Of a DNA stretch of 37,679 nucleotides, positions 8,487 through 17,843 are shown in pieces. Source of the DNA: Leptospira vanthielii serovar Holland str. Waz Holland = ATCC 700522 (lineage in GTDB: Bacteria > Spirochaetota > Leptospiria > Leptospirales > Leptospiraceae); the NCBI RefSeq assembly GCF_000332455.1, contig NZ_AOGY02000061.1, positions 1 to 37,679 on the forward strand, given 5' to 3'. A program made the translations under genes and the position numbers. The number at the start of each line of letters is the position of its first letter. The first letter of the stretch is position 1. The notes beneath the pieces were generated by a model that was not told where the DNA came from, did not search any database, and was given only the letters and a program-made list of their open reading frames with translations.

Positions 8487-9309
8487 GGTAATAGTAATTA
8501 GTGGAATTGCACAGGGAATGGGAAGAGAAGTATCCCTCATGTTAGCGGCAGAAGGGTATACTATTTGCGGATTTGATATTGAAAAAAAATATCTAGATAG
8601 TCTTTCCGCTGAACTAACAAAGTTAAACGCAAATTTCCACTTAGAACCATTGAGTATCACCGACTCAGATAAAATCATTAAATTCAAAGATACCGTTTTA
8701 AAGAAGTTTGGTAACGTAGATACAGTTGTTTCCAATGTGGGAATTGGTTTTTTTGGACCATTTGAAGAAGTTGATTTGAACAAGGCATTACAATGTTTTG
8801 ATATCAATGTCATGGGATGTGCACGTCTATTACAAGCTTTCCTTCCTTCTATGCGTGTTGCAAAAAAAGGAAAAATTATAGTTATGTCATCGCTCGTAGG
8901 CCAAGTTCCTTTTCCATTTGAGTCCATTTATTCTGCGACTAAGTTTGCAATTGAGGGGATGGTTTCTTCTATGCGTTATGAAGTAACTCCTTTCGGGATC
9001 CAAGTGGCTATGATCCAACCGGCCCAAGTATCTACAAACTTCGCAGCAAAAGCCCAAAAATTACCGGAAAAGGAATCACCTTATTATGATCGTTGTGTTC
9101 GTTTTATTAATCGAGACAATGACTTAATTAGAACAGCGACTAATCCAAAACAAGCGGCTGAGAGAATTGTAAAGGTAATTGTTTCAAATAAACCAAAGTT
9201 GTTCAATCAGGTTGATTTTATGAGTACATTCTTTTTGGGATTAAATCGATTTTTACCACAAAAAATTAAAGATAAAATCTTATTAAACCACATGAATATC
9301 AACGTTTAG
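8479..9309 (+). CDS. Classical short-chain dehydrogenase/reductase
   Basis: The protein has 276 residues. The cofactor motif is SGIAQGMGRE (residues 8-17, the TGxxxGxG pattern), an acidic residue after strand 2 (FDIEKKY) suggests NAD(H), SNVGIG stands in place of NNAG, and the active site has VMSSLVG (Ser) plus YSATK (Tyr/Lys). The C-terminal part ends in a hydrophobic, basic tail (LGLNRFLPQKIKD) that resembles membrane-associating SDRs. A good ribosome site, AAAGGAG, lies before ATG 8479, inside the end of the preceding gene. It could act as the 3-hydroxyacyl or alcohol dehydrogenase step of the pathway (inference). Confidence 0.87.
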   Translation: MNKVIVISGIAQGMGREVSLMLAAEGYTICGFDIEKKYLDSLSAELTKLNANFHLEPLSITDSDKIIKFKDTVLKKFGNVDTVVSNVGIGFFGPFEEVDLNKALQCFDINVMGCARLLQAFLPSMRVAKKGKIIVMSSLVGQVPFPFESIYSATKFAIEGMVSSMRYEVTPFGIQVAMIQPAQVSTNFAAKAQKLPEKESPYYDRCVRFINRDNDLIRTATNPKQAAERIVKVIVSNKPKLFNQVDFMSTFFLGLNRFLPQKIKDKILLNHMNINV

Positions 9310-9317
9310 GAAGAAGT

Positions 9318-11243
9318 ATGAAGGTTCCCAATTTAGAAAAAAGAACTCTGTATCACTTAGTACAAGAAGGAAGACGTTTGTATGGTGATCTTCCTGTTCA
9401 GAGTTATAAAGATAATAAGAAAGAATATCATGACATTAGTTATCGCGAATTTGTTTCTTCTGTAGAGGGTTTGTCGAAAGGTTTACTCTATCTAAACACA
9501 AAGGCTGGTGACAGAATTGGAATCATTGCCGATGTGGGACACCAATGGTTACAAGTGAGTATGGCAGTTACTAATATTGGATGTGTTGATGTTCCTCGCG
9601 GAACAGATGCAACCTTTGATGATATCAGTTATATTTTGACTCATGCGGAATGCAAAATTGTCTTTATTGAAAATGAAAAAACCTTACTCAAGTTTTTACC
9701 TGAACTAAAAAAATTAAAAATAGAAACCGTTGTTTTATTTGGAGATCATAGGAGTGAAAATACTGAGCTCGGCTCACCTATCTTAAACTTCTCGGATTTA
9801 AAAAAAGTGGGCTCTTCCATTGACGAAAACAAATTTCACTCCAGAGGAAAACAAATCCAGGAAGAAGATTTAGCGACAATCATTTATACTTCTGGAACAA
9901 CAGGAAAACCCAAAGGTGTGATGCTTACTCATGGAAGTATTCTTTTCGAAATTAATTCTCTTGTGGCAGAATTCAGAAAAACTGGTGTTCATGTTGGTGA
10001 AGGTGATGTGACTTTAGGGTTTCTTCCTCCTTGGCATAGTGGAGAAAGAATCTTTGAAACCATTTGTTTTTATTCTGGAATCAAAATCGCATTCACAACA
10101 GTGCCCGAACTAGGCAAGGATCTAACAAAAGCAAAACCAACAATTTTATTTACGGTTCCCCGTGTCTGGGAAAGTTTTTACGACAAAATTAGAGATACAA
10201 TTAACAAAAGTAATGTTTTCAAAAAGTATTTTTTGAAATTACTAGTATGGAATTCTGTAAATTTTTCAATTTGTTATGATCTTGCCTTTGATAAAATTCC
10301 AAGATTAAATTCACCTAAAACTATTTTTCAATTTTTATCGCAAGTTTTTCATTCTATTAAATTGGTGATCTACCTTCCGTTACTTCCTATTTCGAAATTG
10401 GTTCTATCTAAAATATTATCGGTATTAGGTGGTAAATTGAGATATGCCTTTGCTGGTGCTGGTGCTTTACAAGCAGAAGTAGATCGATTTATGTATGCGA
10501 TAGGTATGCCTATTTTAGAGGTCTATGGAATGACAGAGAATTCTGGTGTTTCTACGATTAGGCATTATAATGATTTTTCTGTGGGTAATGTTGGGAAACC
10601 GATTAACGGAGTCACAATCAAACTAATTGACGAGTTTGGAAAAGAAATTACTAAACCGGGAATCAAAGGTGTCGCTTTTCATCATGGCTTTCATAATATG
10701 AAAGGTTATTATTTAGAAGAAGAAAAAACAAAAGCAGTATTAACGGCTGATCGTTGGCTAAATTCCGGTGATTTACTTGTTTATACAGCACAAGGTACAT
10801 TAAAGTTTGCGGGACGTGCTAAAGACACAATTGTACTTTCTGGAGGCGAAAATGTAGAGCCAGAGCCAATCGAAATTTGTTTGAAACAAAGCGAATATAT
10901 AGACCAAGCAGTTGTGGTGGGACAAGATAAAAAATCGTTATCGGCTTTATTATTATTAAATTTAGATAAAACCAAATCTTACTTAGATTTACATTCTATT
11001 TCACTGGATTTAAACAACTGTATCTACAATGAAAATGAACATTTACAAAAGTTAATGAAAGAGGAAGTCAAACGATTTGTATCCGATAAAAATGGGTTTA
11101 AGTCTTTTGAACGGATTACCAATGTTTATATCTTACAAAATCCATTTGTTGTACATGATGAATTAACCCAAACACAAAAAGTAAAACGAAATAGAGTTCA
11201 AGAAAAGTATCATAATGAAATTGAATCTATGTATCGTAAATAG
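9318..11243 (+). CDS. Long-chain fatty-acid-CoA ligase-type AMP-forming synthetase
   Basis: The protein has 641 residues, the size of bacterial and eukaryote-like long-chain acyl-CoA synthetases. Its motifs in order are IIYTSGTTGKPKGVMLTH (AMP/phosphate loop, about residue 190-207), FLPPWHSGERIFE, the long-chain insert around 300-370, EVYGMTENSG (A5 motif), SGDL, GRAKDTIVLSGGENVEPEPI (the long-chain type of hinge and gate motif), and ELTQTQKVKRN near the C-terminus with the catalytic Lys. It activates a carboxylic acid to its CoA ester in the cytoplasm. It starts 8 bp after the SDR stop with GGAAG as ribosome site. The motif set excludes acetyl-CoA synthetase. Chain length or ring specificity cannot be read from the sequence. 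Confidence 0.9.
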   Translation: MKVPNLEKRTLYHLVQEGRRLYGDLPVQSYKDNKKEYHDISYREFVSSVEGLSKGLLYLNTKAGDRIGIIADVGHQWLQVSMAVTNIGCVDVPRGTDATFDDISYILTHAECKIVFIENEKTLLKFLPELKKLKIETVVLFGDHRSENTELGSPILNFSDLKKVGSSIDENKFHSRGKQIQEEDLATIIYTSGTTGKPKGVMLTHGSILFEINSLVAEFRKTGVHVGEGDVTLGFLPPWHSGERIFETICFYSGIKIAFTTVPELGKDLTKAKPTILFTVPRVWESFYDKIRDTINKSNVFKKYFLKLLVWNSVNFSICYDLAFDKIPRLNSPKTIFQFLSQVFHSIKLVIYLPLLPISKLVLSKILSVLGGKLRYAFAGAGALQAEVDRFMYAIGMPILEVYGMTENSGVSTIRHYNDFSVGNVGKPINGVTIKLIDEFGKEITKPGIKGVAFHHGFHNMKGYYLEEEKTKAVLTADRWLNSGDLLVYTAQGTLKFAGRAKDTIVLSGGENVEPEPIEICLKQSEYIDQAVVVGQDKKSLSALLLLNLDKTKSYLDLHSISLDLNNCIYNENEHLQKLMKEEVKRFVSDKNGFKSFERITNVYILQNPFVVHDELTQTQKVKRNRVQEKYHNEIESMYRK

Positions 11244-11254
11244 GCGGATTCTGA

Positions 11255-12040
11255 ATGCAAACTTATAAATCTTGGAATATAGAAATTGAAGACCGGATTG
11301 CCACAGTTACATTACAAACCAATGATTTGAATGTAATGAATATGGATTCTCTTTTTGAACTAAAAAAAATCAGTAAAGAACTAGAGGGAAATAATGAAGT
11401 TTGGGCCATCATTTTGCAAGGTGCTGGAAAACATTTTTCTTCGGGTGTTAACATTGATATTTTAAGTAAAGCGTCTGAAATCAGTCCCGAAGAATTTAAG
11501 ACGAATATGAGAGAAATGCAGAGTTGTTTTACAGCATTTGAGAATATCTCTAAGCCAACCATAGCAAAACTCCAAGGTTTTTGTATGGGCGGTGGGTTTA
11601 TGTTAGGTCAATGTTGTGACTTTAGAATTGCCAGTGAAAAGTCTGTTTTCTCGATTCCTCTTGTTAAATTAGGTTTAACTGTGCTCATGGGAACGAACAG
11701 GATCACTCGAAATGCTGGAATCGCTGCCACCAATGAATTAGTTTTGTTAGGTGAGAAATTCAATCCGGAAAAAGCACTCCAACTGAATTTAGTAACAAAA
11801 GTTGTTTCGCAAGAAAAGTTAGATGATTCTGTAAAGCAGTTTGCAAATAAATTTAAGTCCTTACCACCTAAGACTGTATCAATCACCAAACAAATTATTA
11901 GACAAGGTGATAAAATTCCTTTAGAACAAAGTTTGGAATTGGAAATTGAATTACAATCTAAGTTACTTTCTTCTTCCGATTTAAAAGAGGCACTAGATAG
12001 TTTTTCCAATCATCGTAAACCAGTGTTTACCGGAAATTAA
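11255..12040 (+). CDS. Crotonase-fold (enoyl-CoA hydratase/isomerase family) protein lacking both hydratase glutamates
   Basis: The protein has 261 residues with the full crotonase core. The first oxyanion-hole segment is [11 protein letters not shown] (60-70) and the second is [10 protein letters not shown] (108-117). In true hydratases the second segment reads GGGCEL and the later block reads PEV.LG; their two Glu residues are the catalytic pair. Here they align with Met116 and Leu136 (IPLVKLG), so both are absent, and the following PGxGG loop is altered to TVLMG. It should bind a CoA ester but is unlikely to hydrate an enoyl-CoA in the usual way. Isomerase, hydrolase, C-C lyase or other crotonase chemistry is possible. 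AGGCGGA precedes the ATG; the next gene starts 2 bp after the stop. Confidence 0.87.
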   Translation: MQTYKSWNIEIEDRIATVTLQTNDLNVMNMDSLFELKKISKELEGNNEVWAIILQGAGKHFSSGVNIDILSKASEISPEEFKTNMREMQSCFTAFENISKPTIAKLQGFCMGGGFMLGQCCDFRIASEKSVFSIPLVKLGLTVLMGTNRITRNAGIAATNELVLLGEKFNPEKALQLNLVTKVVSQEKLDDSVKQFANKFKSLPPKTVSITKQIIRQGDKIPLEQSLELEIELQSKLLSSSDLKEALDSFSNHRKPVFTGN

Positions 12041-12042
12041 CG

Positions 12043-13605
12043 ATGAGTATAGAGGGCCTTTGGCAAAATGGAAAAGTAACAGTCAATCGAATCAGGATTG
12101 TTTTATTTTTTATCTTCTTTTTTGCATTGTTTGGAACAAGAGAAAGTATGCCATCTGCAATGTTTACGATCCATTTAACTGGAACAATCATTATGGGGGT
12201 TTATGCAACTATATGTTTTTTTTGGCTGAGGATCGGCAACCCACCTGATTGGTTTCATAAGTTACTCATTGTCTTAGATATTGGAATCCATTTGATCAAT
12301 ACTTCCATTGATTGTAGTATGGGTCCTATGGAAGCAAAGTCTGCTTTAAGTAATACCGCAGTTTTATTGGTTGTGTATTTTTATTTAATTTATTCTGGGT
12401 TTTTGGGGAATCCTAGATTTGTATTATTTAATGGATGTTTGGCGGGGATGGGAGTATTTTTATCTTATTTTATATCTGTCTCCTATGGCGGATTAATCCC
12501 TACTGAAGATCCAACTTTGTATATCCAAACTGGGTATGTGGGAACTTCTGCAGAAATCATTAAAGGGATATTCGTAATTGTAAGTGGTGTTTTACTTTCT
12601 AGACTGATTGCACTTTTGATTCGAATTAGTGATAAAGGAATTGAGAAAGCAAAAGAATCTGAGGATTTATTTCAAAAGTCGGTCCAACAGAAAAATTTGG
12701 TTCAAGGTGCGGCAAAAAACTTAGAATCTTCCATTCAGAGTTGTGGAAATTATATTTCGCAAACGGCAGAAAGATTAGAATCTCAAGCAGCATCTTTAGA
12801 GCAAGTGACAGCAATCAACACAGAACTTTTTTCTTCTTTCGAGTCCAATGCAAAAATTATACATGATCAAAATATAAAAATTACAGATTTATTTTCAGGA
12901 TCCAATGACCTCAATCAATTAGTTGGTACAATAAGTTCCATTAATCAAGAGTTGATTTCACTAGCGAACGAAAACAAAAAAGATACTACTGATATTGCAG
13001 TCGTTTCCAAACGTACAAGTGAGTACTTATCTTCTATAAAATCCTCTTTTGATAAAGTAGATGAAATCAATCAGATTGTTGCCGAAATCGGAGAGAAAAC
13101 AAATCTACTCGCACTAAATGCATCTATTGAAGCAGCGCGAGCTGGAGATGTAGGAAGGGGATTTGCAGTGGTTGCCAGTGAAGTGAGTAAACTAGCAGAT
13201 TTCACTGCAACTAATGCAAAGATTATTTCTGAAGTTGTAGGGAATTCGCGGAAATATATTTTTAACGCTGCCGAAGTTTCCACACAAGCGGGGAATTTAA
13301 CTACAAATCAAATTCAAAAATTAGAAATAACAACTGAAAAAGTAAGTTATATGCATGAACTTTTTGAAAAACAAAAAGGAATTATTTTTGATACGCTGGG
13401 TCGTTTGAATGAAATCAATGATTTGTCCTCACAAATATCTTTAAGTACAAAAGAACAAATTTCGGGACAAACAGAAGTGAATAAAGGAATCCTTGCTTTA
13501 GAAGACGAGGTGAGTCAAATTTCGGATGCTTCCAGAAATTTAGAGCAGTATGTGGAACAAATTAGATTTCAATCTCAAGAGTTATTGACTTTGAGTGGCT
13601 CTTAG
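12043..13605 (+). CDS. Methyl-accepting chemotaxis protein with polytopic membrane sensor
   Basis: The protein has 520 residues. The first about 200 form roughly six hydrophobic helices with short loops and no large periplasmic domain. No HAMP domain is evident. The cytoplasmic part is a long coiled coil with the conserved hairpin tip [20 protein letters not shown] (around residues 347-366) and [15 protein letters not shown] following, which is where CheA and CheW bind. The paralogue at 25506-28385 has the same design. The gene begins 2 bp after the crotonase stop, so it is made with the catabolic enzymes. The lack of a periplasmic domain suggests sensing of a membrane-dissolved ligand or of membrane/energy state (inference). 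Its motor output would be through the general chemotaxis system elsewhere. Confidence 0.9.
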   Translation: MSIEGLWQNGKVTVNRIRIVLFFIFFFALFGTRESMPSAMFTIHLTGTIIMGVYATICFFWLRIGNPPDWFHKLLIVLDIGIHLINTSIDCSMGPMEAKSALSNTAVLLVVYFYLIYSGFLGNPRFVLFNGCLAGMGVFLSYFISVSYGGLIPTEDPTLYIQTGYVGTSAEIIKGIFVIVSGVLLSRLIALLIRISDKGIEKAKESEDLFQKSVQQKNLVQGAAKNLESSIQSCGNYISQTAERLESQAASLEQVTAINTELFSSFESNAKIIHDQNIKITDLFSGSNDLNQLVGTISSINQELISLANENKKDTTDIAVVSKRTSEYLSSIKSSFDKVDEINQIVAEIGEKTNLLALNASIEAARAGDVGRGFAVVASEVSKLADFTATNAKIISEVVGNSRKYIFNAAEVSTQAGNLTTNQIQKLEITTEKVSYMHELFEKQKGIIFDTLGRLNEINDLSSQISLSTKEQISGQTEVNKGILALEDEVSQISDASRNLEQYVEQIRFQSQELLTLSGS

Positions 13606-13634
13606 TATAGGATTTATTTTTTTGGAGAACATTT

Positions 13635-14864
13635 ATGTTTCAAATCAAACCGCAACTGCTAAACGTTTTAGGGATAATCTTCCTTAGTTTTTGCATATTC
13701 AATTGTTCTAATGCAAAATTAGAACCTGGTCAAATAATAGACCAACACGGGAAAACCATCGTCCAAATTCCCGAACCTGGCTCAAATCCTACCAATCAAA
13801 AGGAAATCAAAAGTTCGATTCCACTTTTATTGGCAGATGGAAAGTTAAACATTTCTGGTTGGTCCAGATTCCCTCATTTTCAGATTAATGAATCTTTTAT
13901 TAAAGCCGATCCGAAACGATACAAACGTTGGGAACATTATACATTTTATAATGAAAAATTCGGTGGGGCTGTGACCATCACTGACATTGGAAATTTAGCA
14001 ATGGGTAGCATTGAACTTTTAGAATTTGCCACAGGGAAAGTTTTGTTTTCCAAAACAGAACTAGTGAGACCAGGAGAAATATTTTTTCCAACCAATACTA
14101 CGGATCCTATCGAATTCAAAAAAGGGGATCAGTTCATTCGAATCACAAAACTAAAAGAAAAAAGAATCATAGAATACTCCATCGTTGGTGATTCTAGTTC
14201 TGAATACATCAAAGGAAATTTTGAGTTAGTAGAAAAGGCACCGGAAGCTCTTGCTGTCATCACTCCATTTTCTGAATCAACATTTTTTTATGAATATAAA
14301 ATGCCGAGTTTACTTTGTAAAGGTTCCATCCAATACAACAACGTAACTTATGATTTTAATGACAAAAGTTATGCGGTGCTTGATTGGGGTAGAGGTACAT
14401 GGCCAGAAAAAAACAAATGGCTTTGGGCGGCGGGTGCTGGCCTTGTTGAAGGTGAGTTACTCAGTTTAAATTTGGGATATGGTTTTGGAATTCCAAACAA
14501 TGCCACTGAAAATGGAATTGTTTACAAAGGAAAAGTTCATAAACTAGATAAAGTTACTTGGAAGTATGATGTTACCGATTACAAAAAACCTTGGAAGTTT
14601 ATTAGCAACGAAGGTCGATTGGAATTAGAATTTACACCCGTTTATCTTTTGCATTCAGACATTGATTTAATGGGAATGATTGGTTTTTTGAAACAATTGT
14701 ATCAAAACTTTACTTTCTCAGAAATTTTAGACCTACTGAAAACCGAGGCCTATTTGAACAAAGCCTTTGGTCATTACAACGGTTATGTGGTATTGGACAA
14801 CGGGACTAAATTAGAAGTAAAAAACCTTGCTGGTTTTGCAGAACAAATGTACCAGCAGTGGTAA
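13635..14864 (+). CDS. DUF2804-family lipoprotein
   Basis: The protein has 409 residues. The signal peptide LGIIFLSFCIFNC ends in a cysteine (Cys24) that fits a loose spirochaete lipobox (IFNC), so membrane anchoring is likely. The body contains the DUF2804 hallmark YAVLDWGRGTWP (about residues 250-261) plus WLWAAGAG. DUF2804 proteins resemble the two-lobed lipocalin-like CrtC/AttH fold and may bind or modify hydrophobic compounds; no reaction is established to my knowledge. The gene is the last of the plus-strand operon, 29 bp after the chemoreceptor, with its own ribosome site GGAGA. Its placement fits binding of the hydrophobic substrate in the periplasm (inference). It ends 1 bp before the convergent MFS gene. 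Confidence 0.8.
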   Translation: MFQIKPQLLNVLGIIFLSFCIFNCSNAKLEPGQIIDQHGKTIVQIPEPGSNPTNQKEIKSSIPLLLADGKLNISGWSRFPHFQINESFIKADPKRYKRWEHYTFYNEKFGGAVTITDIGNLAMGSIELLEFATGKVLFSKTELVRPGEIFFPTNTTDPIEFKKGDQFIRITKLKEKRIIEYSIVGDSSSEYIKGNFELVEKAPEALAVITPFSESTFFYEYKMPSLLCKGSIQYNNVTYDFNDKSYAVLDWGRGTWPEKNKWLWAAGAGLVEGELLSLNLGYGFGIPNNATENGIVYKGKVHKLDKVTWKYDVTDYKKPWKFISNEGRLELEFTPVYLLHSDIDLMGMIGFLKQLYQNFTFSEILDLLKTEAYLNKAFGHYNGYVVLDNGTKLEVKNLAGFAEQMYQQW

Positions 14865-14865
14865 A

Positions 14866-16065
14866 TTAACGTTCATAATTCCTTAGAGTATCTAATCTGA
14901 TTGTGCTTAAAATCACAATCAGAGTGATTGTGGCTCCCGCAGTAATCACTGCCGTTGCAATGGGAACTTTTACAAGCAACAGTCCAGATAATAATCCAGA
15001 TACCGCAGGTACAACTTGGCTTGTGATCGTATACAAACTCACAAGCCTTCCTCTATACTCTGTTGTCACTTCTGATTGGAGAATGGCAACGATGAGACTA
15101 ATGCTTGCCCCGGCACCAAATCCACTAAAAAGTAAAAATAAAACGGATACCCATACAATCGTACTAAATCCAATCCCAAAAAATCCCAAACCACAAAACA
15201 AACCAGCAAGTAGTATCATCTTCCCATAACCAATTATTTTTGCTAGTTTTAAAGAAACTCCACCACCAACTAACAGTGCTAAGGCAAGTGCTCCCAAAAA
15301 GAAGCCACGTTCCAATTCACCTAGTTCCAAAACTCCTTTTGCAAACCGTGGCATCATAACTTGGACTGGACCCATAGAACAATAGATCACTATGGAAAAT
15401 AGTAAAGTTTGTTTGAGAAGAGGATGATTTTTTGCATAAGATACCCCTCTCAAAATTCGGTCCCATGCCGATGATGATTTTCCAAGACCTTCTGTTTGGA
15501 TTCCGATAAGTAGAATCATCGCAATCAGAAATAGTGTAGCTCCCGTTTGGTGAACCATTTCCCAAGAATTAATCTTCCGACAAAAGGCAAGGATAGGTGG
15601 TGCGGCACCAAATCCAAGCATTACAAGGATATTGAAGACAACGGCCAACTTTACCTGACGTTCGCCCGCAAGTCTTCCGAGCAGCGACATGCGAGCAGGG
15701 GCAAGGACCGACCAGCCCATACCAGCAAAGGCAGCGCCTAATAGATAGATGATAACAGAAAGCTCACCTTCCATCCGTGAGGATAAATGTAACAAACCTA
15801 AAGAACCCAAAAAGGATAAATGGGCAGCTTGTGCCAATTTTTGGGGAGAATAAGAGTCACACCAAGCACCTGCAAACCAACCAAGGATAAGCGGAACTCC
15901 AAAACACAAACCAAATCCTAAACCTGCAAGTGCATCCGCGTTCCAAACGTCTTGAGCATACAAAATGACACTATAGTTAGTTAGGTGGCCGGCTAAAAAA
16001 CCTAAAAAAGATGCGGCTAAAAATCTAACGATTTGACCTTCACTAAAGTTTTCTTTTGAATTCAT
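14866..16065 (-). CDS. Major facilitator superfamily transporter
   Basis: The protein has 399 residues with about twelve hydrophobic helices. An MFS-like loop follows helix 2 (GAWCDSYSPQKLAQ, the equivalent of the GxxxDRxGRR motif), and ALAGLGFGLCFGVPLILG and LLFSGFGAGASISLI are helix-helix packing segments. The central basic loop is around residues 190-215. It resembles the enterobactin-exporter/MFS_3 group by size and pattern, but the substrate cannot be told. The ATG overlaps the stop of the beta-propeller gene by 4 bp (ATGA at 16062-16065), so it is the last gene of the minus-strand operon. Export of a product or import of a substrate of the pathway are both possible. Confidence 0.85.
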   Translation of the reverse strand: MNSKENFSEGQIVRFLAASFLGFLAGHLTNYSVILYAQDVWNADALAGLGFGLCFGVPLILGWFAGAWCDSYSPQKLAQAAHLSFLGSLGLLHLSSRMEGELSVIIYLLGAAFAGMGWSVLAPARMSLLGRLAGERQVKLAVVFNILVMLGFGAAPPILAFCRKINSWEMVHQTGATLFLIAMILLIGIQTEGLGKSSSAWDRILRGVSYAKNHPLLKQTLLFSIVIYCSMGPVQVMMPRFAKGVLELGELERGFFLGALALALLVGGGVSLKLAKIIGYGKMILLAGLFCGLGFFGIGFSTIVWVSVLFLLFSGFGAGASISLIVAILQSEVTTEYRGRLVSLYTITSQVVPAVSGLLSGLLLVKVPIATAVITAGATITLIVILSTIRLDTLRNYER

Positions 16066-17843
16066 TTTGATTGTTTGATTTCCATTAGCGTGGGTTGTCC
16101 ATCTTCAATATGCCAACTAGGAAAAGCCCCATTGCAGGAATAAGCCTTTCCATCTGGTCCAAATTCTACATCCCGAGTAAAGGTAACTTTTCGACTCATG
16201 GGATATACTTTCCATTCTTCGGTTTTGATATCCATTGCCATGAGGTTGTCCGAGGAAGTGCCATTCACCCAAACAAGATGCCTTTGTCGGTCTACGTTGA
16301 GAGAGTAGGGTGTTTCGACACCATCCACTGCTGTGGGTAGTGGATACATTTTAAATTTCCCATCTTCGGGAGTGTATTTTGCAATCGCACCTTCGGGAAA
16401 GGCAGAGATCCAAATATGATTTTCTTTATCAATTCGAAGTCGTCTTGGTCCTTGGAAGGGGGTTTCAATCAATTGAAAACTATCATCTTTGGGATTGATC
16501 ACACCAATCGTATCCGCATGCAAACGAGTAAACCATACATTTCCGTTAGGTGCGATATCAATGCCATAAGGAAGTGGCATCCCACTTACCCTTTCATCCA
16601 CGGGCAACAAATGCATAGGGAATCCCCAGTTCATCAATTTCACAATGAACCCACTGATCCACAAACTAAAACTTTCTTTCGTGGTTCTTGCAGGAAGAGT
16701 ATAATTTTTGAATGTATTTTTTTTACGATCAAACATCCCCACTTGATTGGAAAGTGCCAGTGTAAACCAAACTCGATCCTCTTCGTCAATACGAACGGTG
16801 TGAGGATACAATCCATCAGCAAATACATGGTCAGTAAATTTTTTTGTAACTGGATCAAATTCAGTAATCCGTTTTTGTAAAGATGGTGTGATGAATATAT
16901 GTCCATCGACTGGTGACTCTGCTAAGGAATGTAAACCCACATAGGTTTCATGTTTTTGGAAGGAACGTAATCTTCCAGGTAATAGGCCTCCGAGTTCGTC
17001 ATCTGGTTGTTTCGGAACTTTATAGACGACCGTTTTACCTGTGTTAGTATCTATTTCCCAAAGTCTGTCTTGGATATTGTCACCCACATACACAAGGCCC
17101 GTTTTTTTATGATACAAAAGGTCATGCATCTGAGAAAAACTATCCCCCATCGGCCATTCCCGAATCACTGCTCCATGTAATTCTTTTCCCCAGATACGCC
17201 CTGGTTTCACACGTTCCGGATGTTTGAGTAAATCTACATAAGCATGCGAAAGAAGGCCTGGGAGCTTTTTTTTGGCTTTGCCATGAGGCCTTGCCCCATA
17301 GCCCATCATACGATTGATGATCTCTTCCCAATCTCCTTCTGTAAAAGCCCGACGCATAAAAAAACTTCCCTGTTGGTGACAAAACCCGCATTGTTCGAGA
17401 TAGGTTTTTCTTAAATCCTTATCTTCCCCAAAATCTAAAGCGGCCACCCAACTATTGGAAGGGTATTGGCTAACAAGTGCATTCATATCCACTACCTTCT
17501 CCATCCGAAAGGACTGACTCGATCCAGAAGGAAAGGTTCGAAGGTTTTGGTCTTTGAATCCAATCTTACGCAAACGAACAATCACCGAAGGTGCATAGGC
17601 AAAGGGAACTTGTACACGTCCATTGGGATTGGTAAACATAGTCACTTCTGGTGTGATGGTAAAAACTAAACCTTCGGGTGGATACCCATGATCATCTCTT
17701 GGAGCCACTTGTGGTTTTTCGGCTTTGACCGTGACCATAACCAAATCCAAAGGTTTTCCCGAAGCATCTTTCACTTCAATCTCAATGGCAAGTAACGGTA
17801 AATAGGTGAAGAGTATTAAAAAGAGAAATAGTTTAATTTTCAT
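16062..17843 (-). CDS. Secreted one-haem cytochrome c / streptogramin-lyase-like beta-propeller protein
   Basis: The protein has 593 residues. A signal peptide (LFLFLILFTYLPLLAIE) is followed by a carboxypeptidase-regulatory-like beta domain (about 22-115), then a haem-binding motif CGFCH (Cys152, Cys155, His156) in a short cytochrome-like segment, with RMMGYG downstream offering a possible Met ligand. From about residue 220 on there are repeated WxTrL-like blades (GNVWFTRLHADTIGVINP, HIWISAFPEGAIAKYTP and similar) typical of the virginiamycin B lyase/NHL-type seven-bladed propeller. It is expected in the periplasm. It may accept electrons from a dehydrogenase or act on a hydrophobic ligand (inference). 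Real streptogramin lyases are cytoplasmic and haem-free, so the lyase name should not be taken as function. It overlaps both neighbours (11 bp and 4 bp). Confidence 0.8.
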   Translation of the reverse strand: MKIKLFLFLILFTYLPLLAIEIEVKDASGKPLDLVMVTVKAEKPQVAPRDDHGYPPEGLVFTITPEVTMFTNPNGRVQVPFAYAPSVIVRLRKIGFKDQNLRTFPSGSSQSFRMEKVVDMNALVSQYPSNSWVAALDFGEDKDLRKTYLEQCGFCHQQGSFFMRRAFTEGDWEEIINRMMGYGARPHGKAKKKLPGLLSHAYVDLLKHPERVKPGRIWGKELHGAVIREWPMGDSFSQMHDLLYHKKTGLVYVGDNIQDRLWEIDTNTGKTVVYKVPKQPDDELGGLLPGRLRSFQKHETYVGLHSLAESPVDGHIFITPSLQKRITEFDPVTKKFTDHVFADGLYPHTVRIDEEDRVWFTLALSNQVGMFDRKKNTFKNYTLPARTTKESFSLWISGFIVKLMNWGFPMHLLPVDERVSGMPLPYGIDIAPNGNVWFTRLHADTIGVINPKDDSFQLIETPFQGPRRLRIDKENHIWISAFPEGAIAKYTPEDGKFKMYPLPTAVDGVETPYSLNVDRQRHLVWVNGTSSDNLMAMDIKTEEWKVYPMSRKVTFTRDVEFGPDGKAYSCNGAFPSWHIEDGQPTLMEIKQSK

